A stretch of DNA of 64,000 nt from Chryseobacterium pennae. Lineage in GTDB: Bacteria > Bacteroidota > Bacteroidia > Flavobacteriales > Weeksellaceae. Where the stretch lies: the NCBI RefSeq assembly GCF_003385515.1, contig NZ_QNVT01000004.1:62001-126000 (forward strand), given 5' to 3'. The notes under the pieces were generated by a model. That model made no database searches. It saw only the letters and a program-made list of their open reading frames with translations, and was not told the origin of the DNA. Made by a program: the position numbers and the translations under genes. Positions 15,702 through 24,865 of the stretch are shown here, piece after piece (the first letter of the stretch is position 1; each line of letters opens with the position of its first letter).

Positions 15702-16586
15702 TTAGTCGTTATAGACCGAAGTTTTATAGGCAATGATGGTGTTTTTCATCAACATTGCTCTTGTCATTGGGCCTACTCCTCCAGGTACCGGAGTAATCCA
15801 GCTTGCTTTTGCTGCACAGCTGTCAAAATCCACATCACCGGCAAGGTAGTATCCTTTTGGAGAATCATCGTCTACTCTCGTGATACCCACGTCAACGATT
15901 ACCGCACCCTCCTTAATCATTTCTCCTTTTAAGAAATGAGGATCTCCCAAGGCTGTAATAACGATGTCTGCCTTTTTAGTATATTCTTCAATATCTTTTG
16001 TGTATGAGTGGGTAAGAGTAACAGTTGAGTTTCCAGGGAAATCTTTTCTTCCCATTAAGATGCTCATTGGTCTTCCTACAATTTTACTTCTTCCAATGAT
16101 AACACAGTCTTTTCCTTTAGTTTCGATATTGTATCTTTCCAGTAATGTTAAGATCCCAAAAGGTGTTGCCGGTAAGAAGGTGTCCATTTCAAGAGCCATT
16201 TTCCCGAAGTTTTCAGGGTGAAACCCATCCACATCTTTTCTTGGATCAATAGCGTTGATAATTTTCTCCTGATCAACCTGATCAGGTAGAGGTAGCTGAA
16301 CGATAAACCCGTCTACTGCTTTAGATTTATTCAGTTCGTCAATAGTCTCCAATAATTCAGATTCCGAAACAGTGCTTGGGAATTTGATTAAGCTGGATTG
16401 GAACCCTACTTCTTCACAGTCTTTTACTTTAGCATTTACATAAGCCTTGCTTGCTCCGTTGTTTCCCACAAGAATTGCTACCAAATGAGGTGCTCTTCTT
16501 TTGCTTGCAAGGATTTTTTCCACTTCAACTTTGATCTCTGCTTTGATTTCCTTGGATACTTTAAGTCCGTCAAGAATTTCTGCCAT
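15702..16586 (-). CDS. folD: Bifunctional methylenetetrahydrofolate dehydrogenase/cyclohydrolase
   Basis: A 294-residue enzyme of normal FolD length. Motifs seen: YVNAKVKDCEEVG with the catalytic lysine of the YxxxK type, GFIVQLPLP, and the NADP-binding segment VIIGRSKIVGRPMSILM. The C-terminus contains the PVPGGVGPMTRAML signature. It interconverts 5,10-methylene-THF and 10-formyl-THF in one-carbon metabolism in the cytoplasm. It sits between a methyltransferase gene and queE in a run of minus-strand genes starting with pgi. Confidence 0.96.
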   Translation of the reverse strand: MAEILDGLKVSKEIKAEIKVEVEKILASKRRAPHLVAILVGNNGASKAYVNAKVKDCEEVGFQSSLIKFPSTVSESELLETIDELNKSKAVDGFIVQLPLPDQVDQEKIINAIDPRKDVDGFHPENFGKMALEMDTFLPATPFGILTLLERYNIETKGKDCVIIGRSKIVGRPMSILMGRKDFPGNSTVTLTHSYTKDIEEYTKKADIVITALGDPHFLKGEMIKEGAVIVDVGITRVDDDSPKGYYLAGDVDFDSCAAKASWITPVPGGVGPMTRAMLMKNTIIAYKTSVYND

Positions 16587-16612
16587 TTTTACTTTTTTAC
16601 TTTTATTTAGAT

Positions 16613-17437
16613 TTAGATTTTTTCGAATACTACAATATCCTGAAATTCATCAGCACCTTCCTTTTCTATATCATTTCTCCAGAATCCTCCCTGTATGGTT
16701 TTTACTTTCAGACCTGCTTCATGAGCCATTTGATTCAGTAATGGAATACTTACGGCAATATTGGCAGCCGTTACTTTATCATCCATCAGCCGGTATCCTT
16801 CATACTGATGTGGGAAATGCATGCTTCCACTTTCCGCTTTAGAATCATCATACAGAAAGAATGTTGCAAGACATTGTCCGCCACTTTTCAGAACCCTGCT
16901 GATTTCATTCAGATATTGTTTGATCTCAGGGATCTGCATGTGGGTGAAAACAGAAAACAAAAATGCTTTATCAAACTGAGCTTTATCGTAAGGGAAGGTG
17001 AAGTTCTCCGCTTTCTGACTGAAAGTATTATACAGATCATTATAAATCGGTGTAAACTTAAAGTTGAAGTTCGGATATTTTCTGTGAATGTGTTTATCAC
17101 ACCACTTAATTCCTTTTTCTACGGCATCGAAACCATCATAAGCTCCCTTGTCTATGAATCCGGATAGGGCAACAGCTGTTCTGCCGATTCCACATCCTAT
17201 ATCCAGCACATGGTCTGTATTTTTAAGTGCAATATGTTTTTTCAGCGCATTCATCTGACGGATCCCGTGAGGAATAAAATCGCTGCTTCCTACATAGATA
17301 TCTCCCTTTTTGGGCTCGTTTTTGGCCCTTTTTCCGGTAATGCCTTCATAGAAATCTATCGGAAAATAATATAGTTTTCTTCCTAAGAGCCTGAAGCCGG
17401 GAGGCAGTTTATAATAATATGATCGTAATGCAGACAT
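16613..17437 (-). CDS. Class I SAM-dependent methyltransferase
   Basis: A 274-residue protein with the SAM-binding motif VLDIGCGIGRTA at about residue 78, followed by the acidic GFDAVEKGIKWC strand and FSVFTHMQIPEI, typical for methyltransferase domain 25/11 families. The N-terminal 60 residues are basic and aromatic. The substrate cannot be told from sequence; such enzymes often modify glycans or small metabolites. It starts 3 bases after the pgi stop, so it is in the same operon as pgi and folD. Confidence 0.85.
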   Translation of the reverse strand: MSALRSYYYKLPPGFRLLGRKLYYFPIDFYEGITGKRAKNEPKKGDIYVGSSDFIPHGIRQMNALKKHIALKNTDHVLDIGCGIGRTAVALSGFIDKGAYDGFDAVEKGIKWCDKHIHRKYPNFNFKFTPIYNDLYNTFSQKAENFTFPYDKAQFDKAFLFSVFTHMQIPEIKQYLNEISRVLKSGGQCLATFFLYDDSKAESGSMHFPHQYEGYRLMDDKVTAANIAVSIPLLNQMAHEAGLKVKTIQGGFWRNDIEKEGADEFQDIVVFEKI

Positions 17438-17440
17438 CTG

Positions 17441-19081
17441 CTATTTATTTCCTTTATAATAATTAATTAATCCGTTGGTAGAACTGTCATGCGAAGTTAC
17501 AGTTTCGTTGCTTTCAAGCTCTGGTAAGATTTTGTTAGCGAGAACTTTACCTAATTCTACTCCAAACTGATCGAAGCTGAAAATGTTCCAGATTACCCCC
17601 TGAACAAAGATTTTATGCTCATACATTGCAATTAACTGACCTAATGAAAAAGGGGTTAGTTCTTTGAATAGTATTGAGTTAGTAGGAGTGTTTCCGTGGA
17701 AGACCTTGTAATTTAATAATTGGTCTATTTCTTCGTCAGATTTTCCGGCATTTTTAAGTTCTTCTTCAACTTCTTCTTCTGTTTTCCCGAAAGCAAGAGC
17801 TTCAGTCTGGGCAAAGAAGTTGGCTAATAATTTATCCTGGTGGTCAGAGACTTCATTACAGCTTTTAGCATAAGCAATAAAGTCTGCAGGAATCAATTCT
17901 GTACCTTGGTGAATCAATTGGTAAAATGCGTGTTGACCATTAGTTCCTGGTTCTCCCCAAATGATGGGTCCTGTTTCATATTCTACAAATTCTCCGTTTC
18001 TGTCTACACATTTCCCGTTGCTTTCCATATCTCCCTGTTGAAGATATGCTGCAAATCTGTCCAGATATTGTGAGTATGGAAGAATTGCATAGCTTGTTGC
18101 TGCATAGAAATTACGGTACCATATTCCCAGAAGTCCCATTAATACAGGGGTGTTTTCAGAGAAGTCCTCTGTCTGGAATCGTTGGTCTGTGTCAAAGGCT
18201 CCTTTTAGAAGCTGCTCAAAGTTTTCATATCCTACAGCCAAAACAATACTTAATCCGATAGCACTCCATAGAGAGTATCTTCCGCCTACCCAATCCCAGA
18301 ATTCAAAGATGTTTTCTTCTGCAATTCCAAATTGCTTAACAGCTTCAACATTAGTGGATAAAGCAACAAAATGCTTTGCAACATCTTCCTGTTTTCCTGC
18401 TTTAAGGAACCAGTCTTTTGCTGAGTTTGCATTGGTCATTGTTTCCTGCGTCGTAAATGTCTTGGAAGCAATGATGAATAAAGTAGTTTCCGGGTTTAGA
18501 TCTTTAACAACCTCTGCAATATGATTTCCGTCCACATTGGAAACAAAGTGAACATTGAGTCTTGTTTTAAAATGCTTTAAAGCCGAACAAACCATTACGG
18601 GTCCTAAGTCTGAACCTCCGATTCCTATGTTTACAACATCTGTAATTTCTTTTCCACTGAAACCTTTATGTTCTCCTGAAATGATTTTTTCAGAAAAAGC
18701 TTTCATATGATTCAGTACTCTTTTAATCTGTGGCTTAATATTTTCGCCATCAACAAGAATTTCACGATCAGAGAAATCTCTCAAAGCCGTATGTAATACT
18801 GCTCTTCCCTCTGTCTCATTGATCTTATCTCCTGAGAACATTTTGGTAATAGCGTCTTTTAACTGACATTCTTCTGCCAGCTGTAATAAAAGAGTTTTTG
18901 TCTTTGCATCGATCAGGTTTTTAGAATAATCAAAAAGGTAATTGTCCTTTTTCAGAGAAAACTCTTCAAAACGGTTCGGATTGTACTGGAAAAGACTTCT
19001 TAGTTCAAGATCATTCGATGCGAAATGTTCATCAAGGGCTTTCCAGCTGTTGGTTTGTAGAGGATTTATTTTTGATAGCAT
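17441..19081 (-). CDS. pgi: Glucose-6-phosphate isomerase
   Basis: A 546-residue protein of standard length for the bacterial enzyme. Recognisable sites include [39 protein letters not shown] (phosphate binding), [33 protein letters not shown] and the C-terminal [11 protein letters not shown] with the catalytic lysine region. It interconverts glucose-6-phosphate and fructose-6-phosphate in glycolysis and gluconeogenesis. It is first in a minus-strand run with the methyltransferase, folD and queE. The upstream gap contains the terminator of the preceding sigma-factor operon. Confidence 0.97.
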   Translation of the reverse strand: MLSKINPLQTNSWKALDEHFASNDLELRSLFQYNPNRFEEFSLKKDNYLFDYSKNLIDAKTKTLLLQLAEECQLKDAITKMFSGDKINETEGRAVLHTALRDFSDREILVDGENIKPQIKRVLNHMKAFSEKIISGEHKGFSGKEITDVVNIGIGGSDLGPVMVCSALKHFKTRLNVHFVSNVDGNHIAEVVKDLNPETTLFIIASKTFTTQETMTNANSAKDWFLKAGKQEDVAKHFVALSTNVEAVKQFGIAEENIFEFWDWVGGRYSLWSAIGLSIVLAVGYENFEQLLKGAFDTDQRFQTEDFSENTPVLMGLLGIWYRNFYAATSYAILPYSQYLDRFAAYLQQGDMESNGKCVDRNGEFVEYETGPIIWGEPGTNGQHAFYQLIHQGTELIPADFIAYAKSCNEVSDHQDKLLANFFAQTEALAFGKTEEEVEEELKNAGKSDEEIDQLLNYKVFHGNTPTNSILFKELTPFSLGQLIAMYEHKIFVQGVIWNIFSFDQFGVELGKVLANKILPELESNETVTSHDSSTNGLINYYKGNK

Positions 19082-19220
19082 GTTGTCGAGAATTTATAGT
19101 TCACAGAATAATGTTGCGGATAAAAAACTTTAGAAATCCATAACGATTTATTTCTGATCTGCAAATTTAAGGAAAAATAAAACCTCAAATAAATTTGAAG
19201 ATGATAAATAACGATTTTTT

Positions 19221-19252
19221 AAAAAACAAAACCCCAGAAATGATCTGAGGTT
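19221..19252 (-). terminator. Terminator of the sigma-factor operon
   Basis: On the minus strand, AACCTCAG pairs with CTGGGGTT (8 bp with one G-T pair; plus coordinates 19230-19252), followed by a T-rich run. It lies between the membrane protein gene and pgi. Confidence 0.7.
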
Positions 19253-19287
19253 TACTTTTTATAAGGTTAAAGATACTTTTTTGAATT

Positions 19288-19893
19288 TTATTCATCTATT
19301 TCATTCAGAATATTTTCCAATTGCTTAGCATGGCGTCCGTAAATATACTTTGTCCATAAAACAATATTAACTATAATTGCGATGGTTCCAATAAGAACAG
19401 AAATAATAAGAGTCTGCTGATAAGAGTTGGTTACACTTTCAAAGGTCATCCCTTTTTTCGCTAATACCTTATAGAATTCGAGTCCTAATGTGATCATGAA
19501 GTGGGGGAGGAGCAGGAAGCTGAAAGACTGATATCTTTCCATATTAAGTTTTAATTCGTGGTATATTTTCCAGAGACTGTTTTTAGTATTGCCAGTATAA
19601 AGTTCAGTCTGCTTGTAAAATTTGTAAAAGCCAAATAAATAATAAGAAGATATAACGACAAGCATGGTATAAGAGGTATAATAAATAACATATTGTGAAA
19701 TGGGAAATTTCAGTATTTGAGGAAAGAATGCTATAAGAATAATAGCAATGACCTGCATTGGGAATTCTTTTTTCATACTTTTCTGAATTTTTTCGATAGG
19801 ATGCTTGCTTTCTTTTAATTGTTTTATGCTGTCAGGAATATGGACATTACTGTCTTCATTATTCCACTGTTCTTTTAATTGATCAAAATTCAT
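19288..19893 (-). CDS. Membrane protein co-encoded with ECF sigma factor (possible anti-sigma)
   Basis: A 201-residue protein with a hydrophilic N-terminus of about 45 residues (NFDQLKEQWNNED) and four hydrophobic segments. Its start overlaps the sigma-factor stop by 11 bases. A soluble N-terminal segment followed by membrane helices directly downstream of an ECF sigma gene is the arrangement of a membrane anti-sigma factor, though I see no zinc-binding anti-sigma motif (HxxxCxxC). The anti-sigma role is therefore contextual. Confidence 0.7.
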   Translation of the reverse strand: MNFDQLKEQWNNEDSNVHIPDSIKQLKESKHPIEKIQKSMKKEFPMQVIAIILIAFFPQILKFPISQYVIYYTSYTMLVVISSYYLFGFYKFYKQTELYTGNTKNSLWKIYHELKLNMERYQSFSFLLLPHFMITLGLEFYKVLAKKGMTFESVTNSYQQTLIISVLIGTIAIIVNIVLWTKYIYGRHAKQLENILNEIDE

Positions 19894-20392
19894 AACCTGA
19901 TTTTTTTATGATTTGCTGTATTTTTTCTTTAGTTCTGTTGAGTTTTACACGGGCATTTCCTTCACTAAGCCCTAGATTGTTTCCGATTTCCTTATGTGAC
20001 ATTCCTTCCATGAAATAGAATATAACAGCTTTTTCAAGAGCATTTAATTCCTGAACGGCAGTGTAAAAAATTTCAAGTTGCTGGTCTTTGTTAGGATTGT
20101 AGTCTTCTTGATGTACTTCAAAATGGTGCGGTGTGTCTGTATGATTTTTAGATCGTTGCTTTTCCTTTTTTAAATAAGTGATTGCTGTATTGATAGCGAC
20201 ACGGTACATCCATGTAGAAAACTCGCTGTTTCCCTTGAAGTTCTGATAAGATTTCCACAGCTGGATAAGGATTTGCTGTTGGAGGTCTTCCCGGTCTTCT
20301 ATAGAATCGGCATAGATCCGGGAAGCTTTGTATAAAATGCCTTTGTGCTGATTAACAAGCTTTAAAAAGGCTGCTTCAGTTGGAGTACTCAC
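19883..20392 (-). CDS. ECF-type RNA polymerase sigma factor
   Basis: A 169-residue sigma-70 family protein. Region 2 is visible as DREDLQQQILIQLW and FSTWMYRVAINTA, and region 4 as LNALEKAVIFYFMEGM then HKEIGNNLGLSEGNARVKLN, the helix-turn-helix that reads the -35 element. It is likely released in response to an envelope signal through the overlapping membrane-protein gene. It lies 24 bases downstream of a TraB/GumN gene, so three genes may form one operon. Confidence 0.92.
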   Translation of the reverse strand: MSTPTEAAFLKLVNQHKGILYKASRIYADSIEDREDLQQQILIQLWKSYQNFKGNSEFSTWMYRVAINTAITYLKKEKQRSKNHTDTPHHFEVHQEDYNPNKDQQLEIFYTAVQELNALEKAVIFYFMEGMSHKEIGNNLGLSEGNARVKLNRTKEKIQQIIKKSGYEF

Positions 20393-20416
20393 AATAGTTT
20401 CATGGTTGGGTTATTG

Positions 20417-21292
20417 TTATAAGTTTGATACGGGTTTTACAGTGTATCCTTTTGCCTTCAGGAGATTAATTAATCCATTTTCTCCCCAAAGATGGCCACT
20501 TCCAACAGCAAAGAAAGAACTTTGATTTTTCATCATTTCCGGCATTTTTTCTGCCCATTTTTTATTTCTGTCAGTCAAAACCAATTTCTCCTGGCTCTTG
20601 TTCATGAACTTTGGATCTTTAATGAGTATATCCAGATTTTTCAGATTTTCATTTTTAAAGGCCTCAGTCATTTTTTGCGCTGCAATAGCATATTCATTAC
20701 CTAATTTAAGCTGGCTGATTACTTCTTTCAGATTATATGCTTTGCCAATTGCGTAGATCTGATCATCCACTTTTTCTAGGCCGTTTACACTTTTCTTGTT
20801 TTTTAGAGCGGTTTTAAGAAGTTCAATTTCATACATTTTCACTTCATTTGCAGGGCAAGGAATGGCTTTGGTAGCAACAAGAGCATATAAAGCTTGTGGG
20901 CTTTGACCGTCTACATTTTTTAGATTCGTACCATAGTCAGCAAGTGTTTTGTTTAATTCTGTGGCTTCTGCAGGAGTTAACTGTTCAGAAATTTTTTTAT
21001 CAGCAGCCATCATTTTTTGCATGGCCATCATTTCATTCTGATCTGTATAGTTGATTTCCATAACAAAATTCTCTGATGCATTGAGGGCGTTCCAAATCTT
21101 AGGCTTTATATCAAAATCCTTGTTGCATAAGATATGAAATGTTCCGGTAATATAAGATGGCTTAGAGAGTCCATTTCCAGATACCTCCCATAGCAGGCTG
21201 TTGTCATTGTCTGTGTTTTTGTTCTGTGCCGTAGCAGTCATGAAATGCATTGATAATAGTGCAGCGAATCCAAGTTTTATTACAATTTTCAT
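20417..21292 (-). CDS. TraB/GumN family protein
   Basis: A 291-residue secreted protein starting at ATG 21292 with a signal peptide (MKIVIKLGFAALLSMHFMT). It shows the TraB/GumN hallmarks: KPSYITGTFHILCNKD with the GTxH motif near residue 50, and a C-terminal AVGSGHLWGENGLINLLKAKG with the second histidine. The family is proposed to hold metal-dependent protease-like activity, but the bacterial role is not settled. It is 24 bases upstream of the ECF sigma gene, which hints at a shared envelope-stress or signalling function. Confidence 0.87.
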   Translation of the reverse strand: MKIVIKLGFAALLSMHFMTATAQNKNTDNDNSLLWEVSGNGLSKPSYITGTFHILCNKDFDIKPKIWNALNASENFVMEINYTDQNEMMAMQKMMAADKKISEQLTPAEATELNKTLADYGTNLKNVDGQSPQALYALVATKAIPCPANEVKMYEIELLKTALKNKKSVNGLEKVDDQIYAIGKAYNLKEVISQLKLGNEYAIAAQKMTEAFKNENLKNLDILIKDPKFMNKSQEKLVLTDRNKKWAEKMPEMMKNQSSFFAVGSGHLWGENGLINLLKAKGYTVKPVSNL

Positions 21293-21370
21293 AGTATTGA
21301 TTTTTTTGATTTTCTGTTCTTTTAAACAGTAGGTAAGGGTACCGTTACAATCGTTACAGTTTTTTTTCAA

Positions 21371-21399
21371 AAAAATAAAAACCTCCTGAAAACAGGAGG
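21371..21399 (-). terminator. Terminator of the DUF4349-like gene
   Basis: CCTCCTG (21382-21388) pairs with CAGGAGG (21393-21399); on the minus strand a T-run follows. Confidence 0.85.
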
Positions 21400-21444
21400 C
21401 TGTAAAATCTAAAATTATGATGATAACCATTTGGTTAGGAATTT

Positions 21445-22359
21445 TTATTCCTGGTTTTTAGGAAGCACAGGCTTTGCCATTTTTCTTTTTCTTAGAAAAT
21501 AGATTACTCCACCTGCAATCAATACAATCGGCCAGATGTTGATAAGCCCTACAATAATTCTCTGAATCAAATAAAATCCATAGACAAATCCGTCTTTTGC
21601 ATCATATATAAAGTTATATCTATACTTATTATCAATGCTGTTTATATTGGTAACAGCGATTTCTGCGATGCGTAATTTGGGTTCTTTGATGAAAATATCA
21701 ACGGTGCTGTATTTCAGGTTATCGGCAATGTTCATATTGGTTAGCTTCTGAAGGTTTCCTTCAGACATATTTTCATCATCAAGAGTAACTTTATCCTTAT
21801 TGGTCTTTATTTTTTCAATATTTTCAGAAGTTTTCTGGTTTCTTTTTGTCTCCAGCTCAGAATATTTGATGTTAGCTGTTACGTCTTCCGCATTGATGGT
21901 TCTTGAGTTAAGAAAAAGCTTATTCGTATTAATGAATGTTAAAAGCTCTCCCAGTTTTTCAGTGGGTACTCTTACCTGAATCGTATTTTCGGTCTTATAT
22001 TTTTTGATAAGCATAGCTTCAGTATCAGACGTATTATAAGTATCTTCAGAAACCACATTGCTCTGAAGATTGCTTTTTGTAACAAAACCTCCAAGGTCCT
22101 GGACAGACTTTTCAATAGCGATAGTAGCATTATACACATCTTTTACTTCCATATTGACATCTGCTGTTTTGATGAATTTTTTGTCCTTTACTTCCATGCT
22201 CGCAACAGACGAAACACTGTCTTCCGAAACAGCCGCAGAATCTGTTGTTGCTTCATAGCTTTTAAGTTCACTGCTGCTGGTTGCTTCTCCTTTTTTACAT
22301 GAATAAATTCCAAGTAAAAGAACCGCTGATAATGATAATCTAATGTAAGTCGTTTTCAT
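21445..22359 (-). CDS. DUF4349-like membrane lipoprotein
   Basis: A 304-residue protein starting at ATG 22359 (MKTTYIRLS). The lipobox is GIYSCKKG. The central domain reads IKTADVNMEVKDVYNATIAIEKSV, followed by GGFVTKSNLQS and IQVRVPTEKLGELLTFI, which fit the DUF4349 pattern. A coiled-coil stretch follows (KRNQKTSENIEKIKTNKDK). Near the C-terminus there is one membrane helix (VGLINIWPIVLIAGGVIYFL) and a basic tail. The function is unknown. It is monocistronic with its own terminator. Confidence 0.8.
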   Translation of the reverse strand: MKTTYIRLSLSAVLLLGIYSCKKGEATSSSELKSYEATTDSAAVSEDSVSSVASMEVKDKKFIKTADVNMEVKDVYNATIAIEKSVQDLGGFVTKSNLQSNVVSEDTYNTSDTEAMLIKKYKTENTIQVRVPTEKLGELLTFINTNKLFLNSRTINAEDVTANIKYSELETKRNQKTSENIEKIKTNKDKVTLDDENMSEGNLQKLTNMNIADNLKYSTVDIFIKEPKLRIAEIAVTNINSIDNKYRYNFIYDAKDGFVYGFYLIQRIIVGLINIWPIVLIAGGVIYFLRKRKMAKPVLPKNQE

Positions 22360-22569
22360 AGCGTAATATTTTTGAGGTTTTGCTTGAGTCAAAGTTCTGC
22401 AAGGATCCTTTGTAATGCTTGAAAATCGAAAGTAAAAAACTTGTAAAGAGAATATTCTGTTTTAAATTACTGAATATTAATACTTTGTAAAACAACATGA
22501 AGGGATGGGGTTTGCTTTCGGAGTAATTTTTGCTTATCTTTTTACAAACCAAAATCACAATATATCATT

Positions 22570-23928
22570 ATGTCAAATACCTTTTCTAAAATCAGGAATG
22601 CAATAGGACTGTTCACGTCTATAGATTTTGATCAGCTAAGTGCTATTTCCCAAAAAGTAGATCTACCGAAGTTGATGCACAATTTTTCGAAACTGGATGA
22701 TAAACAGCTTTCCGGGCTCATGAAAATGCTTGATCCGGATAAGAAAAAGAAAGAACTTCCTCCCATTGATGGAGATTTTTACGATATCTACCATACTTTA
22801 ACTCCTGAACAGAGGGAAATTCAGCTGAAAGTAAGAGCTTTTATGGAAAAAGAAGTTAAGCCTTTGGTCAATCACTACTGGCTTAGGGATGAGTTTCCTT
22901 TCGAACTGATTCCGAAATTTCAAAAGCTGGATATATGCGGAGTAACCTATGAAGGATATGGCTGTCCGGGAATGCCTTTTCTGATGGAAGGGGTTATTGC
23001 CATGGAAATGGCAAGGATTGATGCTTCTATTGCAACATTTTTTGGGGTGCAATCAGGGTTGGCAATGGGTTCTATTTATATATGTGGCTCAGAAGAACAA
23101 AAACAAAAATGGCTTCCGCAGATGCAGAAGTTTGAAAAAATTGGTGCCTTTGGACTGACCGAACCTGAAGTGGGCTCCGGAGCTGCAGGCGGCCTTACCG
23201 TAACTTGTAAGAAAACAGATGAAGGTTGGGTTTTAAATGGTCAGAAAAAATGGATCGGAAATGCAACGTTTGCAGATCTTATCATTATTTGGGCAAGAGA
23301 TTTGGATAGTGGAGAAGTAAAAGGATTTATTGTAGAGAAAGATAATCCGGGATATTCTGTAGAGAAAATCAAGGGAAAGATGGCATTACGTATTGTTCAG
23401 AATGGTTTGATTACCCTGAAAGACTGTATTGTTACTGAGGAAAACCGTTTACAGAACGCCAATTCTTTCAAAGATACCGGAAAAGTACTTCGGATGACAA
23501 GGGCTGGAGTAGCCTGGATGGCAACCGGATGTGCAAGAGGAGCTTATGAAAGTGCCTTAGCATATACCCGGACAAGAGAGCAGTTTGGGAAACCTATCGC
23601 TTCATTTCAGATGATTCAGGGGCATCTGGTGGAAATGTTATCCAATCTTACCGCCATGCAGACCATGGTCTTCAGGCTGTCTGAGATGCAGGATGAAGGA
23701 ATTTTAAAAGATGAACATGCTTCATTAGCTAAAGTTTTCTGTACCTTAAGAACGCGGGATATTGTTTCCAGAGCAAGAGAAGTGATGGGTGGAAACGGTA
23801 TTCTCCTGGAATATGACGTTGCCCGTTTTGTAGCAGATGCCGAAGCTATTTACTCTTATGAAGGGACAAAGGAAATCAACTCGCTCATCGTGGGACGATC
23901 GATTACGGGATTCAGTGCTTTTATATAA
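22570..23928 (+). CDS. Acyl-CoA dehydrogenase family protein (glutaryl-CoA dehydrogenase-like)
   Basis: A 452-residue flavoprotein with all three acyl-CoA dehydrogenase domains. FAD and substrate sites are seen in GAFGLTEPEVGSGAAGG and the WIGNATFADLIIIWAR segment. The C-terminal domain has YTRTREQFGKPIASFQ and EVMGGNGI; YSYEGTKEINSLIVGR contains the glutamate in the position of the glutaryl-CoA dehydrogenase catalytic base. The N-terminal 60 residues are longer than usual. It is likely active in amino-acid or fatty-acid oxidation. It is monocistronic. Confidence 0.88.
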   Translation: MSNTFSKIRNAIGLFTSIDFDQLSAISQKVDLPKLMHNFSKLDDKQLSGLMKMLDPDKKKKELPPIDGDFYDIYHTLTPEQREIQLKVRAFMEKEVKPLVNHYWLRDEFPFELIPKFQKLDICGVTYEGYGCPGMPFLMEGVIAMEMARIDASIATFFGVQSGLAMGSIYICGSEEQKQKWLPQMQKFEKIGAFGLTEPEVGSGAAGGLTVTCKKTDEGWVLNGQKKWIGNATFADLIIIWARDLDSGEVKGFIVEKDNPGYSVEKIKGKMALRIVQNGLITLKDCIVTEENRLQNANSFKDTGKVLRMTRAGVAWMATGCARGAYESALAYTRTREQFGKPIASFQMIQGHLVEMLSNLTAMQTMVFRLSEMQDEGILKDEHASLAKVFCTLRTRDIVSRAREVMGGNGILLEYDVARFVADAEAIYSYEGTKEINSLIVGRSITGFSAFI

Positions 23929-23987
23929 AGTGACGGATAAAAGGCAATGGCTAATATCAACCGCTGTTATCCGTGGGTTTTCATTTA

Positions 23988-24365
23988 CTATCCGACAAGG
24001 TTTTTATATTTCTCTCTGTTGTCAATCAATATCCAGATATTAATCAGGAATAGTATTCCGGAAATGCAAATGCCTGTAGTCGAAGGATCTCTGTATACAT
24101 TATGAATCAAAATCCCCGTCAGTACAGGCAGAATAATGATGGCACCCAGAGCTCTTGTTTTTGGAAAAATAAATAATAGTCCCCCTATTATTTCTACAAC
24201 TCCTACCAAAGGTAATAGCCAGCCAATTTCTCCGAATGCTGCATACAGCTTCATTTGTGTTTCAGTGAGTTGAGGAACTGGGTTGTAATGAAAGAACTTG
24301 TCTAATCCTGCATTGATAAACATGATCCCAAATAAAATACAGATGATGAGTTTAATGATTTTCAT
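23988..24365 (-). CDS. DoxX-like membrane protein
   Basis: A 125-residue protein with four hydrophobic helices. The first contains GIMFINAGLDKFFHY and the second the EIGWLLPLVGVVEIIGGLLF region, matching the DoxX/MauE-like small membrane protein family. The function of most members is unknown; some serve in respiratory or redox complexes. It is convergent with the acyl-CoA dehydrogenase gene and divergent from the small cysteine-rich peptide gene. No partner is evident. Confidence 0.8.
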   Translation of the reverse strand: MKIIKLIICILFGIMFINAGLDKFFHYNPVPQLTETQMKLYAAFGEIGWLLPLVGVVEIIGGLLFIFPKTRALGAIIILPVLTGILIHNVYRDPSTTGICISGILFLINIWILIDNREKYKNLVG

Positions 24366-24519
24366 AATAAATATTTTATATCAAATGTAGAATAAAAATA
24401 TAATTCTATTATGATTTTAAGAATTAAAAATAATATTGTTTGTGTTAATGGTAGGTTAATGTGGGATTTTGCATCATTTTATTATTTATATTTGAGTATA
24501 ATCCAAACTCATAATTATT

Positions 24520-24774
24520 ATGTTGAAAAATCTTAAAAAATTAAACCGCACAGATTTAAAAAAAATTCAGGGTGGGATTGGTATTGAAAAATGTGATATA
24601 GGACCAATAGGTTGTCCATGTAAAATTCCTCCTGGTGATCCGTGTTTAGGAGGAGGCTCCGGAGGAGGTCCGGTTAATCCTAGTTTAGGATACTGTCCGG
24701 ATAATCAGTCTTATATTCCATGTGAAGAATCCTGTCCAAGTGGAATGAGGCCACTTTGCGCTCTTATTATGTAA
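24520..24774 (+). CDS. Bacteriocin-like double-glycine leader peptide, cysteine-rich
   Basis: An 84-residue peptide. The N-terminus MLKNLKKLNRTDLKKIQGG ends in a double glycine at about residues 18-19, the pattern of GG-leader peptides cleaved and exported by C39-peptidase ABC transporters. The mature part has eight cysteines, glycine- and proline-rich stretches (CLGGGSGGG) and no membrane segment, suggesting a disulfide-linked or modified small secreted product. A TATATTTG -7 element lies at 24487-24494, and a strong terminator follows, so it is monocistronic. No transporter, immunity or modifying gene is adjacent. Function as toxin or signal is not proven. Confidence 0.7.
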   Translation: MLKNLKKLNRTDLKKIQGGIGIEKCDIGPIGCPCKIPPGDPCLGGGSGGGPVNPSLGYCPDNQSYIPCEESCPSGMRPLCALIM

Positions 24775-24791
24775 AGGAAACAAAAATAAAC

Positions 24792-24825
24792 AAGGCTGCT
24801 TTTTAAAGCAGCCTTAGTTTTATTA
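24792..24825 (+). terminator. Terminator after the double-glycine peptide gene
   Basis: AAGGCTGCTTT (24792-24802) pairs with AAAGCAGCCTT (24805-24815), followed by a T-rich tail. Confidence 0.85.
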
Positions 24826-24865
24826 AGTATTTGATTTTCTATTACTCATTACTTATCACCAATAT

